NCBI RefSeq assembly: GCF_030548175.1
Contig: NZ_JAUORX010000001.1
Coordinates: 310,001-374,000 of the forward strand
Direction: 5' to 3'
Length of the DNA stretch: 64,000 nucleotides
Source: Cognatishimia sp. 1_MG-2023
GTDB taxonomy: Bacteria > Pseudomonadota > Alphaproteobacteria > Rhodobacterales > Rhodobacteraceae
A program made the translations under genes and the position numbers. Below the pieces are notes generated by a model, which saw nothing but the letters and a program-made list of their open reading frames with translations, searched no databases and was not told the DNA's origin. Position 1 is the first letter of the stretch, and the number at the start of each line of letters is the position of its first letter. Shown piece after piece: positions 27,117 through 36,442 of this stretch.

Positions 27117-28043
27117 TTACGCTACAGCTGGCATTTCTGCCATTCGAACGCCTGCCCCAGGCAGACGAGCCGCTGTTTCTGGAGAACATTCGATAAATTT
27201 GTAAGCTGTCGGATCAGACAAAAGCGCGCGCAATAGCTTATTGGTCATTGCATGCCCTGAACGGTGCCCAACGTAACGACCCAGAATTGGCGCACCCGCT
27301 GTATAGAGATCACCCAACGCATCAAGCATCTTGTGGCGTACAGGCTCGTCCGTTTGACGCAGCCCCAATTCACCACTTTCGATACGTGCACCATCAAAGA
27401 CAATCGCATTCTCACCAGGAATACCGCCAAGCGCCAAGCCATGAGATTGCATATATTCAACATCTGCACGGCGGCAGAATGTACGGCAATTGCTCAACTC
27501 GCGTACAAATGACCCATTCGCCATATTCAGTACACGGTGCTGCACGCCAATTGCTTCGTCATCAAAATCAATTTGGAAGTCGATTTCTAGATTCTCTGCT
27601 GGATGCAATTCAGCCCAAGCGTCATCGCGCTCTACTCGAACCGATTTCAAAACTTGGATGGCGCGGATCGGTTGACCTTGGTTTGCAAGGCCACATGCCA
27701 ATATGGATTTCACGAATGCTGCACTGCTACCATCCATAATTGGAACTTCTGGGCCATCTATGCGGATCAACACATTGTGCACACCGCACCCTGCAAGGGC
27801 CGCCATAATATGCTCAATCGTAGAAACGGAAACCCCGGAAGCGTTTACCAATTTGGTGCAAAGTGGAGACTGCTCTACAATATCCCAACGCGCGGGTAAC
27901 ATCTGATCGCCTTCAAGAAGATCGGTGCGCTGGAACCAAATCCCATATCCCGCCGAAGCAGGTTCCAATGTCATGCGTACAGGTTTGCCAGAGTGCAAAC
28001 CAACACCAACAAAGCGAATTGAAGATTTGATCGTATTTTGCAA
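27117..28043 (-). CDS. lpxC: UDP-3-O-acyl-GlcNAc deacetylase LpxC
   Basis: Zinc deacetylase that commits UDP-GlcNAc to lipid A synthesis. The frame opens at TTG 28055, but the TTG at 28043 follows GGGG by 6 bases and gives the family start MQNTIK; 308 residues. With that start the zinc ligands are His78, His237 and Asp241 and the general base is His264, one less than the E. coli numbers, which supports the start choice. Signatures: GVGLHSGK, STIEHIMAALAG, HKMLDALGD, HRSGHAMTN. It follows ftsZ after a terminator, so it probably has its own promoter. Confidence 0.95.
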   Translation of the reverse strand: MQNTIKSSIRFVGVGLHSGKPVRMTLEPASAGYGIWFQRTDLLEGDQMLPARWDIVEQSPLCTKLVNASGVSVSTIEHIMAALAGCGVHNVLIRIDGPEVPIMDGSSAAFVKSILACGLANQGQPIRAIQVLKSVRVERDDAWAELHPAENLEIDFQIDFDDEAIGVQHRVLNMANGSFVRELSNCRTFCRRADVEYMQSHGLALGGIPGENAIVFDGARIESGELGLRQTDEPVRHKMLDALGDLYTAGAPILGRYVGHRSGHAMTNKLLRALLSDPTAYKFIECSPETAARLPGAGVRMAEMPAVA

Positions 28044-28197
28044 ATTCAGCCCCAAACAAAGCGCCCGCTACTTTGGACGCCTGTTAGCCCTAAAGTTTGT
28101 CGGGCAAATACACAATTCAAACATTGTAACGGACTGAAACATCCCGATTCCAGCTCGGCAAAAGCCCGCCTAATTCGCGCTAATGCATTGATTAAAA

Positions 28198-28226
28198 GGA
28201 AAAAGGGCCGCCAAAATCGGCAGCCC
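28198..28226 (-). terminator. Intrinsic terminator after ftsZ
   Basis: On the minus strand GGGCTGCC-GATTTT-GGCGGCCC (28226-28205, one G-T pair) is followed by TTTTT. It separates ftsZ from lpxC. Confidence 0.88.
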
Positions 28227-28249
28227 TTTGTCGTGATATATTCGGCGTA

Positions 28250-29899
28250 TTAGTTCGCTTGACGGCGAAGGAACGCTGGAATTTCGATGCGCTCTTGCTC
28301 TGGATCTGCTGCTGGAGCAGGTGCAGGCGCTTGTTGAACGCTTGGCTGTTGACGTGCAGCAGGTTGCTGACGCGCCACTGGTTGCGGCGCTGCCTCACCA
28401 GAAGTGCCGGTCATACGATTGATCAAAGAGTTAATACCAAAGCGTGGCTTCTCTTCGACTTGCTCTGGTTCCTGCGGTGCAGGTGCAACAGCCTGACGAG
28501 GCTGAGCTGCCGATGGCACTTTGCCAACTGCGTTACGCAAACGTGCCATTGCTTCTGGCGATGGTGTGCCAGGCGCAGGAGCTTTTGGTGCAACGTAGCC
28601 TTCGACTTCATCTTCGTAGTACTCTTGGCGCGGCTGGAACTGAGCAACCTGAGGCTGGTAAGCCGGAGGAGGCAGATCATCTTGCGCCTGTACAGGAGCT
28701 GGTGCTTGCACTGGAGCTGGCGCTGGTTCGTTGAAGAACGCTTCTTTTTGCTCTTCTGAAACTGGCTTTGACGCATCCATTTCGCCAAACAAGCTAGGCT
28801 CTTGGGTTGCAACAGGCTCTTGCGCGACTGCAGTTTCCGCAGCTGGCGCCGGAGCAGTTTCTTCCATTGCAACAGATTGCTTCAGAGGCTCAGAAAGCTT
28901 GCGACGAGGAACTGGAACATCGCTTGTCACTGCTGCCGCATCGATACCAGTCGCAACAACGGAGACACGCATGCCACCTTCGAGGTCGGTATCCAAAGTA
29001 GAACCAACGATGATGTTGGCATCTGGATCGACTTCTTCGCGAATACGGTTCGCTGCTTCGTCGAGTTCGAACAATGTAAGGTCGTGACCACCAGTGATGT
29101 TGATCAGAACGCCTTTTGCGCCACGTAGACTGATTTCGTCCAGCAGTGGGTTTGCAATGGCTTTTTCTGCCGCTTGGATCGCACGATCTTCGCCACCAGC
29201 TTCGCCGGTGCCCATCATCGCCTTGCCCATTTCGTCCATTACGGCGCGAACGTCAGCAAAGTCGAGGTTGATCAGACCAGGACGAACCATAAGGTCAGTC
29301 ACACCCTTCACACCTTGGTACAGAACATCGTCTGCCAGTGCGAAGGCTTCGGTAAATGTTGTTTTTTCATTCGCCAACCGGAAGAGGTTCTGGTTTGGAA
29401 TGATGATCAGTGTATCCACAACCTTTTGCAGTGCTTCAACACCGGCTTCCGCCTGGCGCATCCGCTTTGCACCTTCGAATTGGAAGGGTTTGGTGACAAC
29501 ACCAACGGTTAGAACACCTAGCTCGCGTGCTGCCTGAGCGATGATTGGCGCTGCACCTGTCCCAGTGCCGCCCCCCATGCCCGCAGTGATGAAGCACATG
29601 TGTGCGCCCGCGAGGTGATCTACGATTTGTTCAATGCTTTCTTCAGCAGCAGCTGCACCTACAGCAGGACGCGCCCCAGCGCCCAGACCTTCGGTTACTT
29701 TCACACCAAGCTGAACGCGATGTTCAGAGTTGTTTTGCTGCAATGCTTGCGCATCTGTGTTGGCGACGACAAAGTCTACGCCTTCCAGTTGTTGAGCGAT
29801 CATATTGTTGACCGCGTTACAACCGGCGCCCCCGACACCGAATACGGTAATACGAGGTTTTAGTTCTTCCTGTTCAGGAAACATCAAGTTCAGTGCCAT
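28250..29899 (-). CDS. ftsZ: Cell division protein FtsZ with long C-terminal linker
   Basis: Tubulin-like GTPase that forms the division ring. 549 residues against 383 in E. coli. The GTPase core covers about 1-320: tubulin signature GGGTGTG at 109-115 and the T7 loop NLDFADV at 211-217 are intact. Residues 321-530 form a Pro/Ala/Gln-rich disordered linker, and the tail ([10 protein letters not shown]) is the conserved peptide that binds FtsA and other partners. Long linkers occur in alphaproteobacteria such as Caulobacter. It is separated from ftsA by a 381-base leader that carries CtrA, DnaA and GANTC motifs, so it can be transcribed on its own. Confidence 0.98.
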   Translation of the reverse strand: MALNLMFPEQEELKPRITVFGVGGAGCNAVNNMIAQQLEGVDFVVANTDAQALQQNNSEHRVQLGVKVTEGLGAGARPAVGAAAAEESIEQIVDHLAGAHMCFITAGMGGGTGTGAAPIIAQAARELGVLTVGVVTKPFQFEGAKRMRQAEAGVEALQKVVDTLIIIPNQNLFRLANEKTTFTEAFALADDVLYQGVKGVTDLMVRPGLINLDFADVRAVMDEMGKAMMGTGEAGGEDRAIQAAEKAIANPLLDEISLRGAKGVLINITGGHDLTLFELDEAANRIREEVDPDANIIVGSTLDTDLEGGMRVSVVATGIDAAAVTSDVPVPRRKLSEPLKQSVAMEETAPAPAAETAVAQEPVATQEPSLFGEMDASKPVSEEQKEAFFNEPAPAPVQAPAPVQAQDDLPPPAYQPQVAQFQPRQEYYEDEVEGYVAPKAPAPGTPSPEAMARLRNAVGKVPSAAQPRQAVAPAPQEPEQVEEKPRFGINSLINRMTGTSGEAAPQPVARQQPAARQQPSVQQAPAPAPAADPEQERIEIPAFLRRQAN

Positions 29900-30003
29900 A
29901 AGAGCGTCCGCCTGTCATTATATCCCGCTACAGCGGGTATTTTTCTCCTACTCTTCCACATTATTAGCGAATGCAGATGGAACCGTCACGTCCAAAAGCG
30001 AAG

Positions 30004-30024
30004 TTATCCACAAATTGTGGACAA
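30004..30024. promoter_or_regulatory. Inverted pair of DnaA boxes upstream of ftsZ
   Basis: TTATCCACA at 30004-30012 is a perfect DnaA 9-mer. TGTGGACAA at 30016-30024 is the reverse complement of TTGTCCACA, which fits the looser TTRTCCACA form. The two face each other across 3 bases, about 105 bases before the ftsZ start codon. DnaA activates ftsZ in Caulobacter; use here is inferred. Confidence 0.6.
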
Positions 30025-30131
30025 AATTTTGCCTCATTCCGCGGCATTTCGCCGATGAGACCATATATTGGGGAATTTGGGGGTAGCGCACACAACAAAC
30101 GACATCGGACCACCCGTTGTTAGGGTCGTCG

Positions 30132-30145
30132 GATTCTACTGATTC
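30132..30145. promoter_or_regulatory. Two GANTC (CcrM) sites upstream of ftsZ
   Basis: GATTC at 30132-30136 and 30141-30145. GANTC is the CcrM methylation site of alphaproteobacteria, and methylation affects ftsZ transcription in Caulobacter. The motif is short, so by itself this is weak. Confidence 0.4.
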
Positions 30146-30249
30146 ACTTTCGCGGTAAACCTGCTCGGCCTACCAATTGCACCTTAAGGCGATGCTTGAA
30201 AGCTACCTTAAATCATTCTTTTCTATCTGTCGATGCGCGATACTCCGTT

Positions 30250-30266
30250 GTTAACTTTTGGTTAAA
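30250..30266. promoter_or_regulatory. Predicted CtrA box upstream of ftsZ
   Basis: GTTAAC (30250-30255), TTTTG, GTTAAA (30261-30266); fits TTAA-N7-TTAA exactly and the extended form in 11 of 12 positions. It lies just after the ftsA stop codon, about 350 bases before the ftsZ start. CtrA represses ftsZ in Caulobacter; role here inferred. Confidence 0.6.
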
Positions 30267-30280
30267 AAGTAATTCTACAG

Positions 30281-31615
30281 CTACCAATTGGCCTTGAACC
30301 AACGAACGGCCCGCCGAAATGACTTTGCGCCTTGACGTTCAACCGGCAAATCAAAGTCCCAGCATTCATCCTGTGGACGGGTTGCAAACAGGCACATACC
30401 CACAGATGAACTAAAGCCCGGCCCTGTTGTCGCTTGTGGCAATCCATGAACCCGCATTGGACGCCCAAGGCGCACTTGCTGACCAAGAATACGGCTGGCC
30501 AATGTATCTAGACCGGGAATTTGGCTCGCGCCGCCGGTCAGGACGATTTTTTGGCTTGGTAGATGTTCAAACCCGGCTGCATCTAATCGTGCACGGGTCT
30601 CTTCTAGGATCTCTTCCATACGAGGACGAATAATCCCGATCAACTCTGCGCGGCTGACAGACCGACGGTCATGTTCCCAATCACCGGTATCACCGCCGAT
30701 GTCGATCAACTCACGATCGTCCATACCGGTCGCATGAACGCCACCATAAAACGTCTTAATCCGCTCGGCAGTCGCCATTGGAACTTGCAGCCCCATAGAA
30801 ATATCGCTGGTGATATGATCACCGCCCATGCGCACACTGTCCGCATAGATCATGTGCTTTTTCATAAAGATCGAAATGCTGGTCGCGCCACCACCCAGAT
30901 CAATACATGCCGCACCTAATTCTTGCTCATCTTCGACCAAGGCAGATAGGCCGGACACATAGGCCGAGTTCGCAATTCCGGCCAGTTCAAGATCGCACCG
31001 CTTAATACAATGCGCCAAGTTCGCGACAACGGAGGCATCCACCGTCAATAGGTGCATGTCGCAAGTCAGCTCGTGACCGATCTGCCCGCGTGGGTCAGCC
31101 AAGCCTGAACGGTTATCCAACGCAAAGTTCACCGGATGCGCGTGAAGCACCTCGCGACCTTCGCCATAGTTTGGCACATCGCAATTTGCTAAAACGCGCG
31201 CGACATCTTGTTCGCTTACAACGTTATCTTCAAGTTCCACATGACCATCCAAGCCATAAGAACGCGGCTCTGCACCAGAGAAACATGCAATCACGTGATC
31301 AACACGGATTTGCGCCATTTTCTGAGCGGCCTGTACGGCGGTTCGGATCGCACGCTCTGTCTCTTGCATGGCAGAGATTTCGCCAAATCGCACACCGCGC
31401 GACCGGGTCGATGCGGCACCAATCACTCGGAAGCCACTTTGCCCAGCTAATGATCCGACGCCATCAACGTCACGAAGGTGCTCGTCACCATCAAATCGAA
31501 GAACCAAACATGCAATCTTGGATGTCCCCACATCCAAAACGGCAACCACTCCACGCTGCATTGCTGCTTTGCGCATGGCGCGCATCGCGCGCTGGGATTT
31601 GTACAGCTCAAACAT
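30281..31615 (-). CDS. ftsA: Cell division protein FtsA
   Basis: Actin-like ATPase that ties the FtsZ ring to the membrane. 444 residues, slightly above E. coli (420). The ATPase fold shows GVVAVLDVGTSKIACLV at the start, LGGGATSISIF as phosphate loop 2 and VLTGGASQIPGL as the adenosine motif. The last 14 residues (KSFRRAVRWFKANW) form an amphipathic helix, the usual membrane anchor. The start codon lies directly after the ftsQ stop (zero-base gap). Confidence 0.97.
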   Translation of the reverse strand: MFELYKSQRAMRAMRKAAMQRGVVAVLDVGTSKIACLVLRFDGDEHLRDVDGVGSLAGQSGFRVIGAASTRSRGVRFGEISAMQETERAIRTAVQAAQKMAQIRVDHVIACFSGAEPRSYGLDGHVELEDNVVSEQDVARVLANCDVPNYGEGREVLHAHPVNFALDNRSGLADPRGQIGHELTCDMHLLTVDASVVANLAHCIKRCDLELAGIANSAYVSGLSALVEDEQELGAACIDLGGGATSISIFMKKHMIYADSVRMGGDHITSDISMGLQVPMATAERIKTFYGGVHATGMDDRELIDIGGDTGDWEHDRRSVSRAELIGIIRPRMEEILEETRARLDAAGFEHLPSQKIVLTGGASQIPGLDTLASRILGQQVRLGRPMRVHGLPQATTGPGFSSSVGMCLFATRPQDECWDFDLPVERQGAKSFRRAVRWFKANW

Positions 31616-32485
31616 TTACTCGTGCCCCACTCGGATGTCTCGGATGCGCCACCAGGCTTCAACCGAACGTTCTGCTATTCTTATTGTTGGCCGGTCGCCT
31701 AGGCGCATATCAATAACGCTTAGATCTCGTTCCAGCATCTCTTGGACTTGGCTTAATGCCGCAACACGTTCCAGCGCGGTCTTTGCGCCCACTTCGGGCA
31801 GCATAATGCGCTGGTCGCGATCTAGGACAACATCCCAACGTCGTTCGCCAACACGAACCAAGCCGCGGACACGCTTGGCCAATGGTCCAGCGGCACGCAT
31901 CAAACCGATCGCCTCGGTCGCTTTCGTATCTGCGCCCTCACCTGCCATAACCGGCAAATTTGCATATTGCTCACGTGATGCCGCCTGCGCCACAACGAAG
32001 CCTTCGGCGTCGACAAGGTGCAACCCGTCACGCATCCTCCATAGGATGACAGGCTTACGTTCCTCAACATTTACCTGCAAAACGCCGCCAGGACGAACAC
32101 GCAAGGTCGCCGACTTGACCGGAGACAAGCCTGCGACCGTCTCTTTCATCATATCCAGATCAAGATCAAAGCTGCTGACCGGAAAATCGACGGGTAGGAT
32201 TTCACGAATATCGTCGGCGACACCTGCGCTTGCACCATCAATTGACATGGCCTGCACCATGAATTCCGGGCGTTCGACGATACTCGTGCGTACGTCGTCG
32301 ATAACCATATTGATATTATCGCGCCGATCTTGGTCAGAGAACCAAATCGCAGTGCCCAATGCGGCTACGCCGAAAGGCAAGACAACTCGCATTCCGAACC
32401 GAAACAAGGGGGTCAGCATCATACGCTGGTAACGATAAGACAAACGTGACGGAGCTGGATCTGCGCGCTGATTTACCGGTTGCAT
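31616..32485 (-). CDS. ftsQ: Cell division protein FtsQ
   Basis: Bitopic inner-membrane protein that joins FtsL/FtsB to the divisome. 289 residues. The frame opens at 32512, but the ATG at 32485 has GGTGGAGG 7 bases upstream and was chosen; it still overlaps ddl by 13 bases. A short cytoplasmic tail is followed by one membrane segment (about 32-49) and a periplasmic POTRA plus beta domain; the segment VKSATLRVRPGGVLQVNVEERKPV is the conserved POTRA end. FtsB is not in this window. Confidence 0.93.
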   Translation of the reverse strand: MQPVNQRADPAPSRLSYRYQRMMLTPLFRFGMRVVLPFGVAALGTAIWFSDQDRRDNINMVIDDVRTSIVERPEFMVQAMSIDGASAGVADDIREILPVDFPVSSFDLDLDMMKETVAGLSPVKSATLRVRPGGVLQVNVEERKPVILWRMRDGLHLVDAEGFVVAQAASREQYANLPVMAGEGADTKATEAIGLMRAAGPLAKRVRGLVRVGERRWDVVLDRDQRIMLPEVGAKTALERVAALSQVQEMLERDLSVIDMRLGDRPTIRIAERSVEAWWRIRDIRVGHE

Positions 32486-33387
32486 GATGCATCCTCCACC
32501 AGCCAACGGCACAGTTCGGTAAATGAAATACCGCAGGCCTGCGCTTGTTCCGGGCTAAGGGACGTTGGCGTCATGCCTGGTTGCGTGTTGGTTTCAAGCA
32601 ATATCAGGCCTTCTAGGCCACGCTCGTCATCCCAACGAAAATCTGTACGGCTGATGCCACGACATCCTAACAGTTTATGGGCACGCAAAGAGTAATCCAT
32701 GCATGCGTCAAAAATTTCTTGTGGAATGTTTGCTGGCACAACGTGGCTTGAGCCACCTTCCGCATATTTCGCGTGATAGTCATACCAACTGTCGGTCACG
32801 ATGTCTGTGACAGTTAAGGGCTTATCCCCCATCACCGTACAGGTCAGTTCGCGGCCAGCCACATAGGCTTCGACCATCAAGTCTTCGGGTAATTCGGGTG
32901 CGAGCGTCGGTGGGCCATTGGCCGCTTCGCGCACAATATAAACGCCGACAGAAGACCCTTCGTTGTACGGCTTTACAACATAAGGAGGCGCCATGACGTG
33001 GCGCGCTTCAATATCGGCACGAGATGCAATGACGCTGCTAGCAATTGGCAGACCTGCAGCGCGATAAGCGCTTTTGGTTTTTTCTTTGTCCATCGCCAAT
33101 GAAGACGCCAGAACACCAGAATGCGTGTAGGGAATGTTCAGCCACTCAAGCAGGCCTTGAACGCAACCGTCTTCGCCCCAGCGACCATGCAAGGCGTTAA
33201 AAACAACATCCGGTTTAATCTTTTGCAGCTTTGACGCGAGATCACGGCCAGCATCGACCTCGATCACATCAAATCCACCATCCCTCAAAGCAGCGGCGCA
33301 TTCACGCCCTGATGACAAAGAGACCTCGCGTTCAGCCGAGGGCCCTCCCAACAGTACCGCCACTTTCGGGGTTGCCCTGCTCGACAT
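32473..33387 (-). CDS. ddl: D-alanine--D-alanine ligase
   Basis: ATP-grasp ligase that makes the D-Ala-D-Ala dipeptide used by MurF. 304 residues from ATG 33387; a GTG at 33393 is also in frame but overlaps the GGAG ribosome site. Signatures: LLGGPSAEREVSLSSG, NALHGRWGEDG, the substrate loop KPYNEGSSVGV and the metal site LETNTQPGMT. It ends inside ftsQ. A 150-base interval with two A-loop hairpins separates it from murB. Confidence 0.96.
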   Translation of the reverse strand: MSSRATPKVAVLLGGPSAEREVSLSSGRECAAALRDGGFDVIEVDAGRDLASKLQKIKPDVVFNALHGRWGEDGCVQGLLEWLNIPYTHSGVLASSLAMDKEKTKSAYRAAGLPIASSVIASRADIEARHVMAPPYVVKPYNEGSSVGVYIVREAANGPPTLAPELPEDLMVEAYVAGRELTCTVMGDKPLTVTDIVTDSWYDYHAKYAEGGSSHVVPANIPQEIFDACMDYSLRAHKLLGCRGISRTDFRWDDERGLEGLILLETNTQPGMTPTSLSPEQAQACGISFTELCRWLVEDASCNR

Positions 33388-33411
33388 ACCCACTCCAGCG
33401 CCTCAAATCTT

Positions 33412-33451
33412 AGGCCTTTTTGGCCTTTTATTATCGCCCCTTTTTCGGGGC
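33412..33451. other. Two short hairpins between murB and ddl
   Basis: AGGCC-TTTTT-GGCCT (33412-33426) and GCCCC-TTTTTC-GGGGC (33436-33451). On the coding (minus) strand the loops are runs of A and no T tract follows, so they do not look like terminators for murB. They lie in the ddl leader. Confidence 0.5.
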
Positions 33452-33544
33452 CTTTTCAGTGACTGATTTGACCGAGTTCTTCGGATCATGCCACCCTTAA
33501 TTATTATTGCGCAAACATAATATTTCGCACTTGGATCGAAAAAC

Positions 33545-34462
33545 CTAAAATTCGCCGACCCGTTTGATTTCCCACTCTAACGTTATTCCGCTATTCTCGA
33601 AAACCCTTTTTCTGACTTCCTCGCCAAGGTTTTCTAAATCTGCGGCAGTTGCGCCACCGGTGTTGATCATAAAGTTTGAATGCATCTCGCTCATTTGCGC
33701 CCCGCCGATTTGCGCGCCACGCATTCCAGCGTCGTCGATGACCTTCCACGCTTTCAAGTCATGCACATCATCCGCATTGCCTGTACTTGAAAAACCCGCT
33801 GGGTTCCGAAAGGTACTGCCCGCGCTGCGGTCTTTGGTGGGTTGCGTTGCGTCTCGTTTCGCAAGCTGCTCGTCCATGCGGGCGGCGAGCTCTGCCGGAT
33901 CGCCAGAAACACCATCAAACGTCGCCTCAACCAGAACCCAGCCTTCTGGCAGATCAGTTTGGCGGTATTGAAAGTTCAGGTCCCTTGCTGTCAACGTCAC
34001 AAGTTCACCAGAACGCGTGACGGCCTTTGCCTCGACAAAGACGTCAGCAATATAAGAACCATAGCAGCCCGCATTCATGCGAACCGCACCTCCGATAGCG
34101 CCGGGAATGGTGCGCAGGAACGTCAAATCGACACCTGCTTCGGCTGCTTTACGTGCCACGTGCGCATCCAATGCTGCCGCACCTGCAGTAACGCGGTTAC
34201 CTTCTATCGAAATACTATTAAAGCCACGCCCCATGCGGATCACAACGGCGCGCAAGCCGCCATCACGTACGATCAAGTTGCTTCCGACACCCATCGGAAA
34301 CACATCAACCGTTGCATCCAACGCAGACAAGAAGCCCTGTAAATCAGCTAGGTCCGCGGGCTGAAACAAAACATCCGCAGGTCCGCCAACACGTAGCCAT
34401 GTCAAATCAGACAGCATACGGTTAGGCGTCAGCTTACCATTCACAGCAGGCAGGTTGATCAT
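33545..34462 (-). CDS. murB: UDP-N-acetylenolpyruvoylglucosamine reductase
   Basis: FAD enzyme that reduces the enolpyruvyl group to make UDP-MurNAc. 305 residues from ATG 34462, which follows AAGGGTTCTTTC; the longer frame to 34552 overlaps the upstream membrane gene and is unlikely. Signatures: [13 protein letters not shown], the FAD loop [28 protein letters not shown] and the catalytic Ser in AGSTFRNP. This is the short type II form (no extra Tyr loop). It lies 10 bases after the small membrane protein gene. Confidence 0.96.
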   Translation of the reverse strand: MINLPAVNGKLTPNRMLSDLTWLRVGGPADVLFQPADLADLQGFLSALDATVDVFPMGVGSNLIVRDGGLRAVVIRMGRGFNSISIEGNRVTAGAAALDAHVARKAAEAGVDLTFLRTIPGAIGGAVRMNAGCYGSYIADVFVEAKAVTRSGELVTLTARDLNFQYRQTDLPEGWVLVEATFDGVSGDPAELAARMDEQLAKRDATQPTKDRSAGSTFRNPAGFSSTGNADDVHDLKAWKVIDDAGMRGAQIGGAQMSEMHSNFMINTGGATAADLENLGEEVRKRVFENSGITLEWEIKRVGEF

Positions 34463-34472
34463 GAAAGAACCC

Positions 34473-34775
34473 TTAGTTGTTCGCTTTGGATCTAATCTTG
34501 GAAATGCGCCAGTTAACCAGCGCGCCAAGCCCTGCCCCAATAGCCAAGCCAATCAGCGGCGGCAACAGGGCAGCAATCCAAAAAAGGAATAAGCGGAAAC
34601 TGCTCCACCCATCAAGGATTTCAGACCAAACAAAAACGCCAATATTCATCCCGCCAAACAAAGCGACGAGTATCAGGATTGAACGCCATGCATTGCGTTG
34701 CGTCAGGACGAACGCGGCAATGGCCAAAAGCATTGCAAGCGTACCACCAATGAGGAGCAATCCATCAGCATTCAT
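34473..34775 (-). CDS. Small membrane protein, 100 aa, inside dcw cluster
   Basis: Starts at ATG 34775 in an ATGA overlap with the DUF2484 gene, so it is translationally coupled to it. Three hydrophobic segments are visible (about 5-22, 31-50, 62-90), followed by a basic end ([13 protein letters not shown]). No family recognised. It lies between murC and murB, where the neighbour set suggests a role in envelope growth, but no motif supports a specific function. The frame extends upstream to 34940 but that part overlaps DUF2484 and lacks a ribosome site. Confidence 0.75.
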   Translation of the reverse strand: MNADGLLLIGGTLAMLLAIAAFVLTQRNAWRSILILVALFGGMNIGVFVWSEILDGWSSFRLFLFWIAALLPPLIGLAIGAGLGALVNWRISKIRSKANN

Positions 34776-35020
34776 ATGCCGAGTTTCCCACGCGCCCAAC
34801 GCGATAAGTAAATGACAGGCCAGCGCATAACCCACATGGCGCCTAGCAATAAGAGGCCCGCCAGCATCAGGCCGTGATCTATAAAGACCCAAACCAATAT
34901 TGGAATACCTACGGCAATCATCGCGTAGGCAAATTTCCAATGGTTGTCTTTGCTAGGAAACATAGCGCGCACGTTCGCTGCAACCATCCAAATCAGTGCT
35001 GCAATTACAGAATACGTCAC
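34772..35020 (-). CDS. DUF2484 family membrane protein
   Basis: 82 residues starting at GTG 35020 with GGGAGAG 7 bases upstream. Two or three hydrophobic segments (IAALIWMVAANVRAMFPS, YAMIAVGIPILVWVFIDHG, LMLAGLLLLGAMWVMRW). The start and the RWPVIYLSRWARG ending fit DUF2484, a family found mainly in Rhodobacteraceae next to murB/murC. Function unknown. It follows murC by 18 bases. Confidence 0.85.
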   Translation of the reverse strand: MTYSVIAALIWMVAANVRAMFPSKDNHWKFAYAMIAVGIPILVWVFIDHGLMLAGLLLLGAMWVMRWPVIYLSRWARGKLGI

Positions 35021-35038
35021 GCAATGCTCTCCCTTGAA

Positions 35039-36436
35039 TTACCGACTTAGGCGTTCAGGTAACCCATTCGCCCAAGAGCTGATTGTACCAGCGCCTAGAC
35101 AAACCACAATATCGCCGGGTCTTGCTTGCTCACGCACAAGCCGTTCCAAATCATCTTCAGAAACAATGGCGCGCGCATGACGATGACCGTGGGCAATCAG
35201 ACCTGCAACTAAATCATCACGCTCAGCACCCTTGATCGGCTCTTCGCCGGCAGCGAAAACCTCGGCGATTGCAACAACGTCGGCTTCATTAAAACAGGTA
35301 CAGAAATCTTCAAACAAGGTGGCAAGTCGACTGTAACGATGTGGCTGATGGACAGCGATCACGCGACCTTCGCTTGCTTGACGTGCGGCTTTCAGAACCG
35401 CTGCAATTTCTACAGGGTGATGACCGTAATCATCAATAATTGTTACGCCATCTACTTCGCCAACTTTGGTAAATCGACGGTTTACACCGCCAAACTTTGA
35501 CAGCGCTTCGCGAATTTCTTCGGATTTCATACCCAAGTGACGGGCAATGGCAACAGCACTAAGGGCATTTGAAACGTTGTGATCGCCCGGCATCGGCAGA
35601 CTGCAACCTTCGATAACCGCGTCTTCGTTTTGCAATGCAATGTCAAAATAGGCCACGCCTGCTTTGTACGTCAGATTAACTGCACGCACATCTGCCTGCG
35701 TATTAAATCCGAACGTCACGACACGGCGGTCTGTGATCTTACCGACAAGCGCCTGTACTTCTGGATGATCCGTGCAACAAACGGCCAACCCGTAGAAGGG
35801 GATATTGGATACGAACTCTTGAAATCCGGCTCGCAGCGTGTCGAAGTCACCCCAGTGTTCCATATGCTCAGGGTCGATATTTGTTACAATCGCGATTGTC
35901 GCTGGAAGCCGGTTGAATGTGCCATCGCTTTCATCGGCCTCGACAACCATCCACTCGCCATCGCCGACGCGCGCATTTGAATCGTAGGCGTGAATAACGC
36001 CACCGTTGATCACAGTCGGATCAAAGTTCCCGTGATCCAAAACGGCAGCGACCATCGTCGTCGTTGTTGTTTTGCCATGCGTGCCAGCAACCGCAATGTT
36101 CGATTTCAAGCGCATCAACTCGGCCAGCATTTCAGCACGGCGCACAACGGGAAGCCCGCGAAGGCGCGCCTCGTCTAATTCGGCATTGCCCGGCTTGATC
36201 GCCGAAGAAATCACGACCACTTCCGCAACTTCAAGGTTTTCAGCTTTTTGGCCGATAAAAATCGTTGCGCCCATTTTGGCCAATCGCTTTGTGATCTTGC
36301 TTTCTTTCAAGTCAGATCCCTGAACCACATATCCATGGTTCAACAAAACTTCGGCGATCCCTGACATACCAATCCCGCCAATCCCGACGAAATGGATAGG
36401 GCCAACGTCGCCCGGAAGTTTGGTTGCAGCGTTCAT
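35039..36436 (-). CDS. murC: UDP-N-acetylmuramate--L-alanine ligase
   Basis: Adds L-Ala to UDP-MurNAc, the first amino-acid step of the stem peptide. 465 residues. The N-terminal nucleotide domain has [12 protein letters not shown]; the ATP P-loop GTHGKTT is at 118-124; EADESDGTF and NRRF signatures follow, and the C-terminal domain has [10 protein letters not shown]. It begins 6 bases after murG. Confidence 0.97.
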   Translation of the reverse strand: MNAATKLPGDVGPIHFVGIGGIGMSGIAEVLLNHGYVVQGSDLKESKITKRLAKMGATIFIGQKAENLEVAEVVVISSAIKPGNAELDEARLRGLPVVRRAEMLAELMRLKSNIAVAGTHGKTTTTTMVAAVLDHGNFDPTVINGGVIHAYDSNARVGDGEWMVVEADESDGTFNRLPATIAIVTNIDPEHMEHWGDFDTLRAGFQEFVSNIPFYGLAVCCTDHPEVQALVGKITDRRVVTFGFNTQADVRAVNLTYKAGVAYFDIALQNEDAVIEGCSLPMPGDHNVSNALSAVAIARHLGMKSEEIREALSKFGGVNRRFTKVGEVDGVTIIDDYGHHPVEIAAVLKAARQASEGRVIAVHQPHRYSRLATLFEDFCTCFNEADVVAIAEVFAAGEEPIKGAERDDLVAGLIAHGHRHARAIVSEDDLERLVREQARPGDIVVCLGAGTISSWANGLPERLSR

Positions 36437-36442
36437 TACTTT

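Larger units (their letters stand above)
29900..30280. other. ftsZ leader/promoter region (381 bases)
   Basis: The interval between the end of ftsA and the start of ftsZ is far longer than the other dcw junctions, most of which are 0-40 bases. It contains the CtrA box, GANTC pair and DnaA box pair listed separately, and a short hairpin CCCGCTA-CAGCGGG at about 29927-29939 close to the start codon. No reading frame with a ribosome site was seen. Confidence 0.75.
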
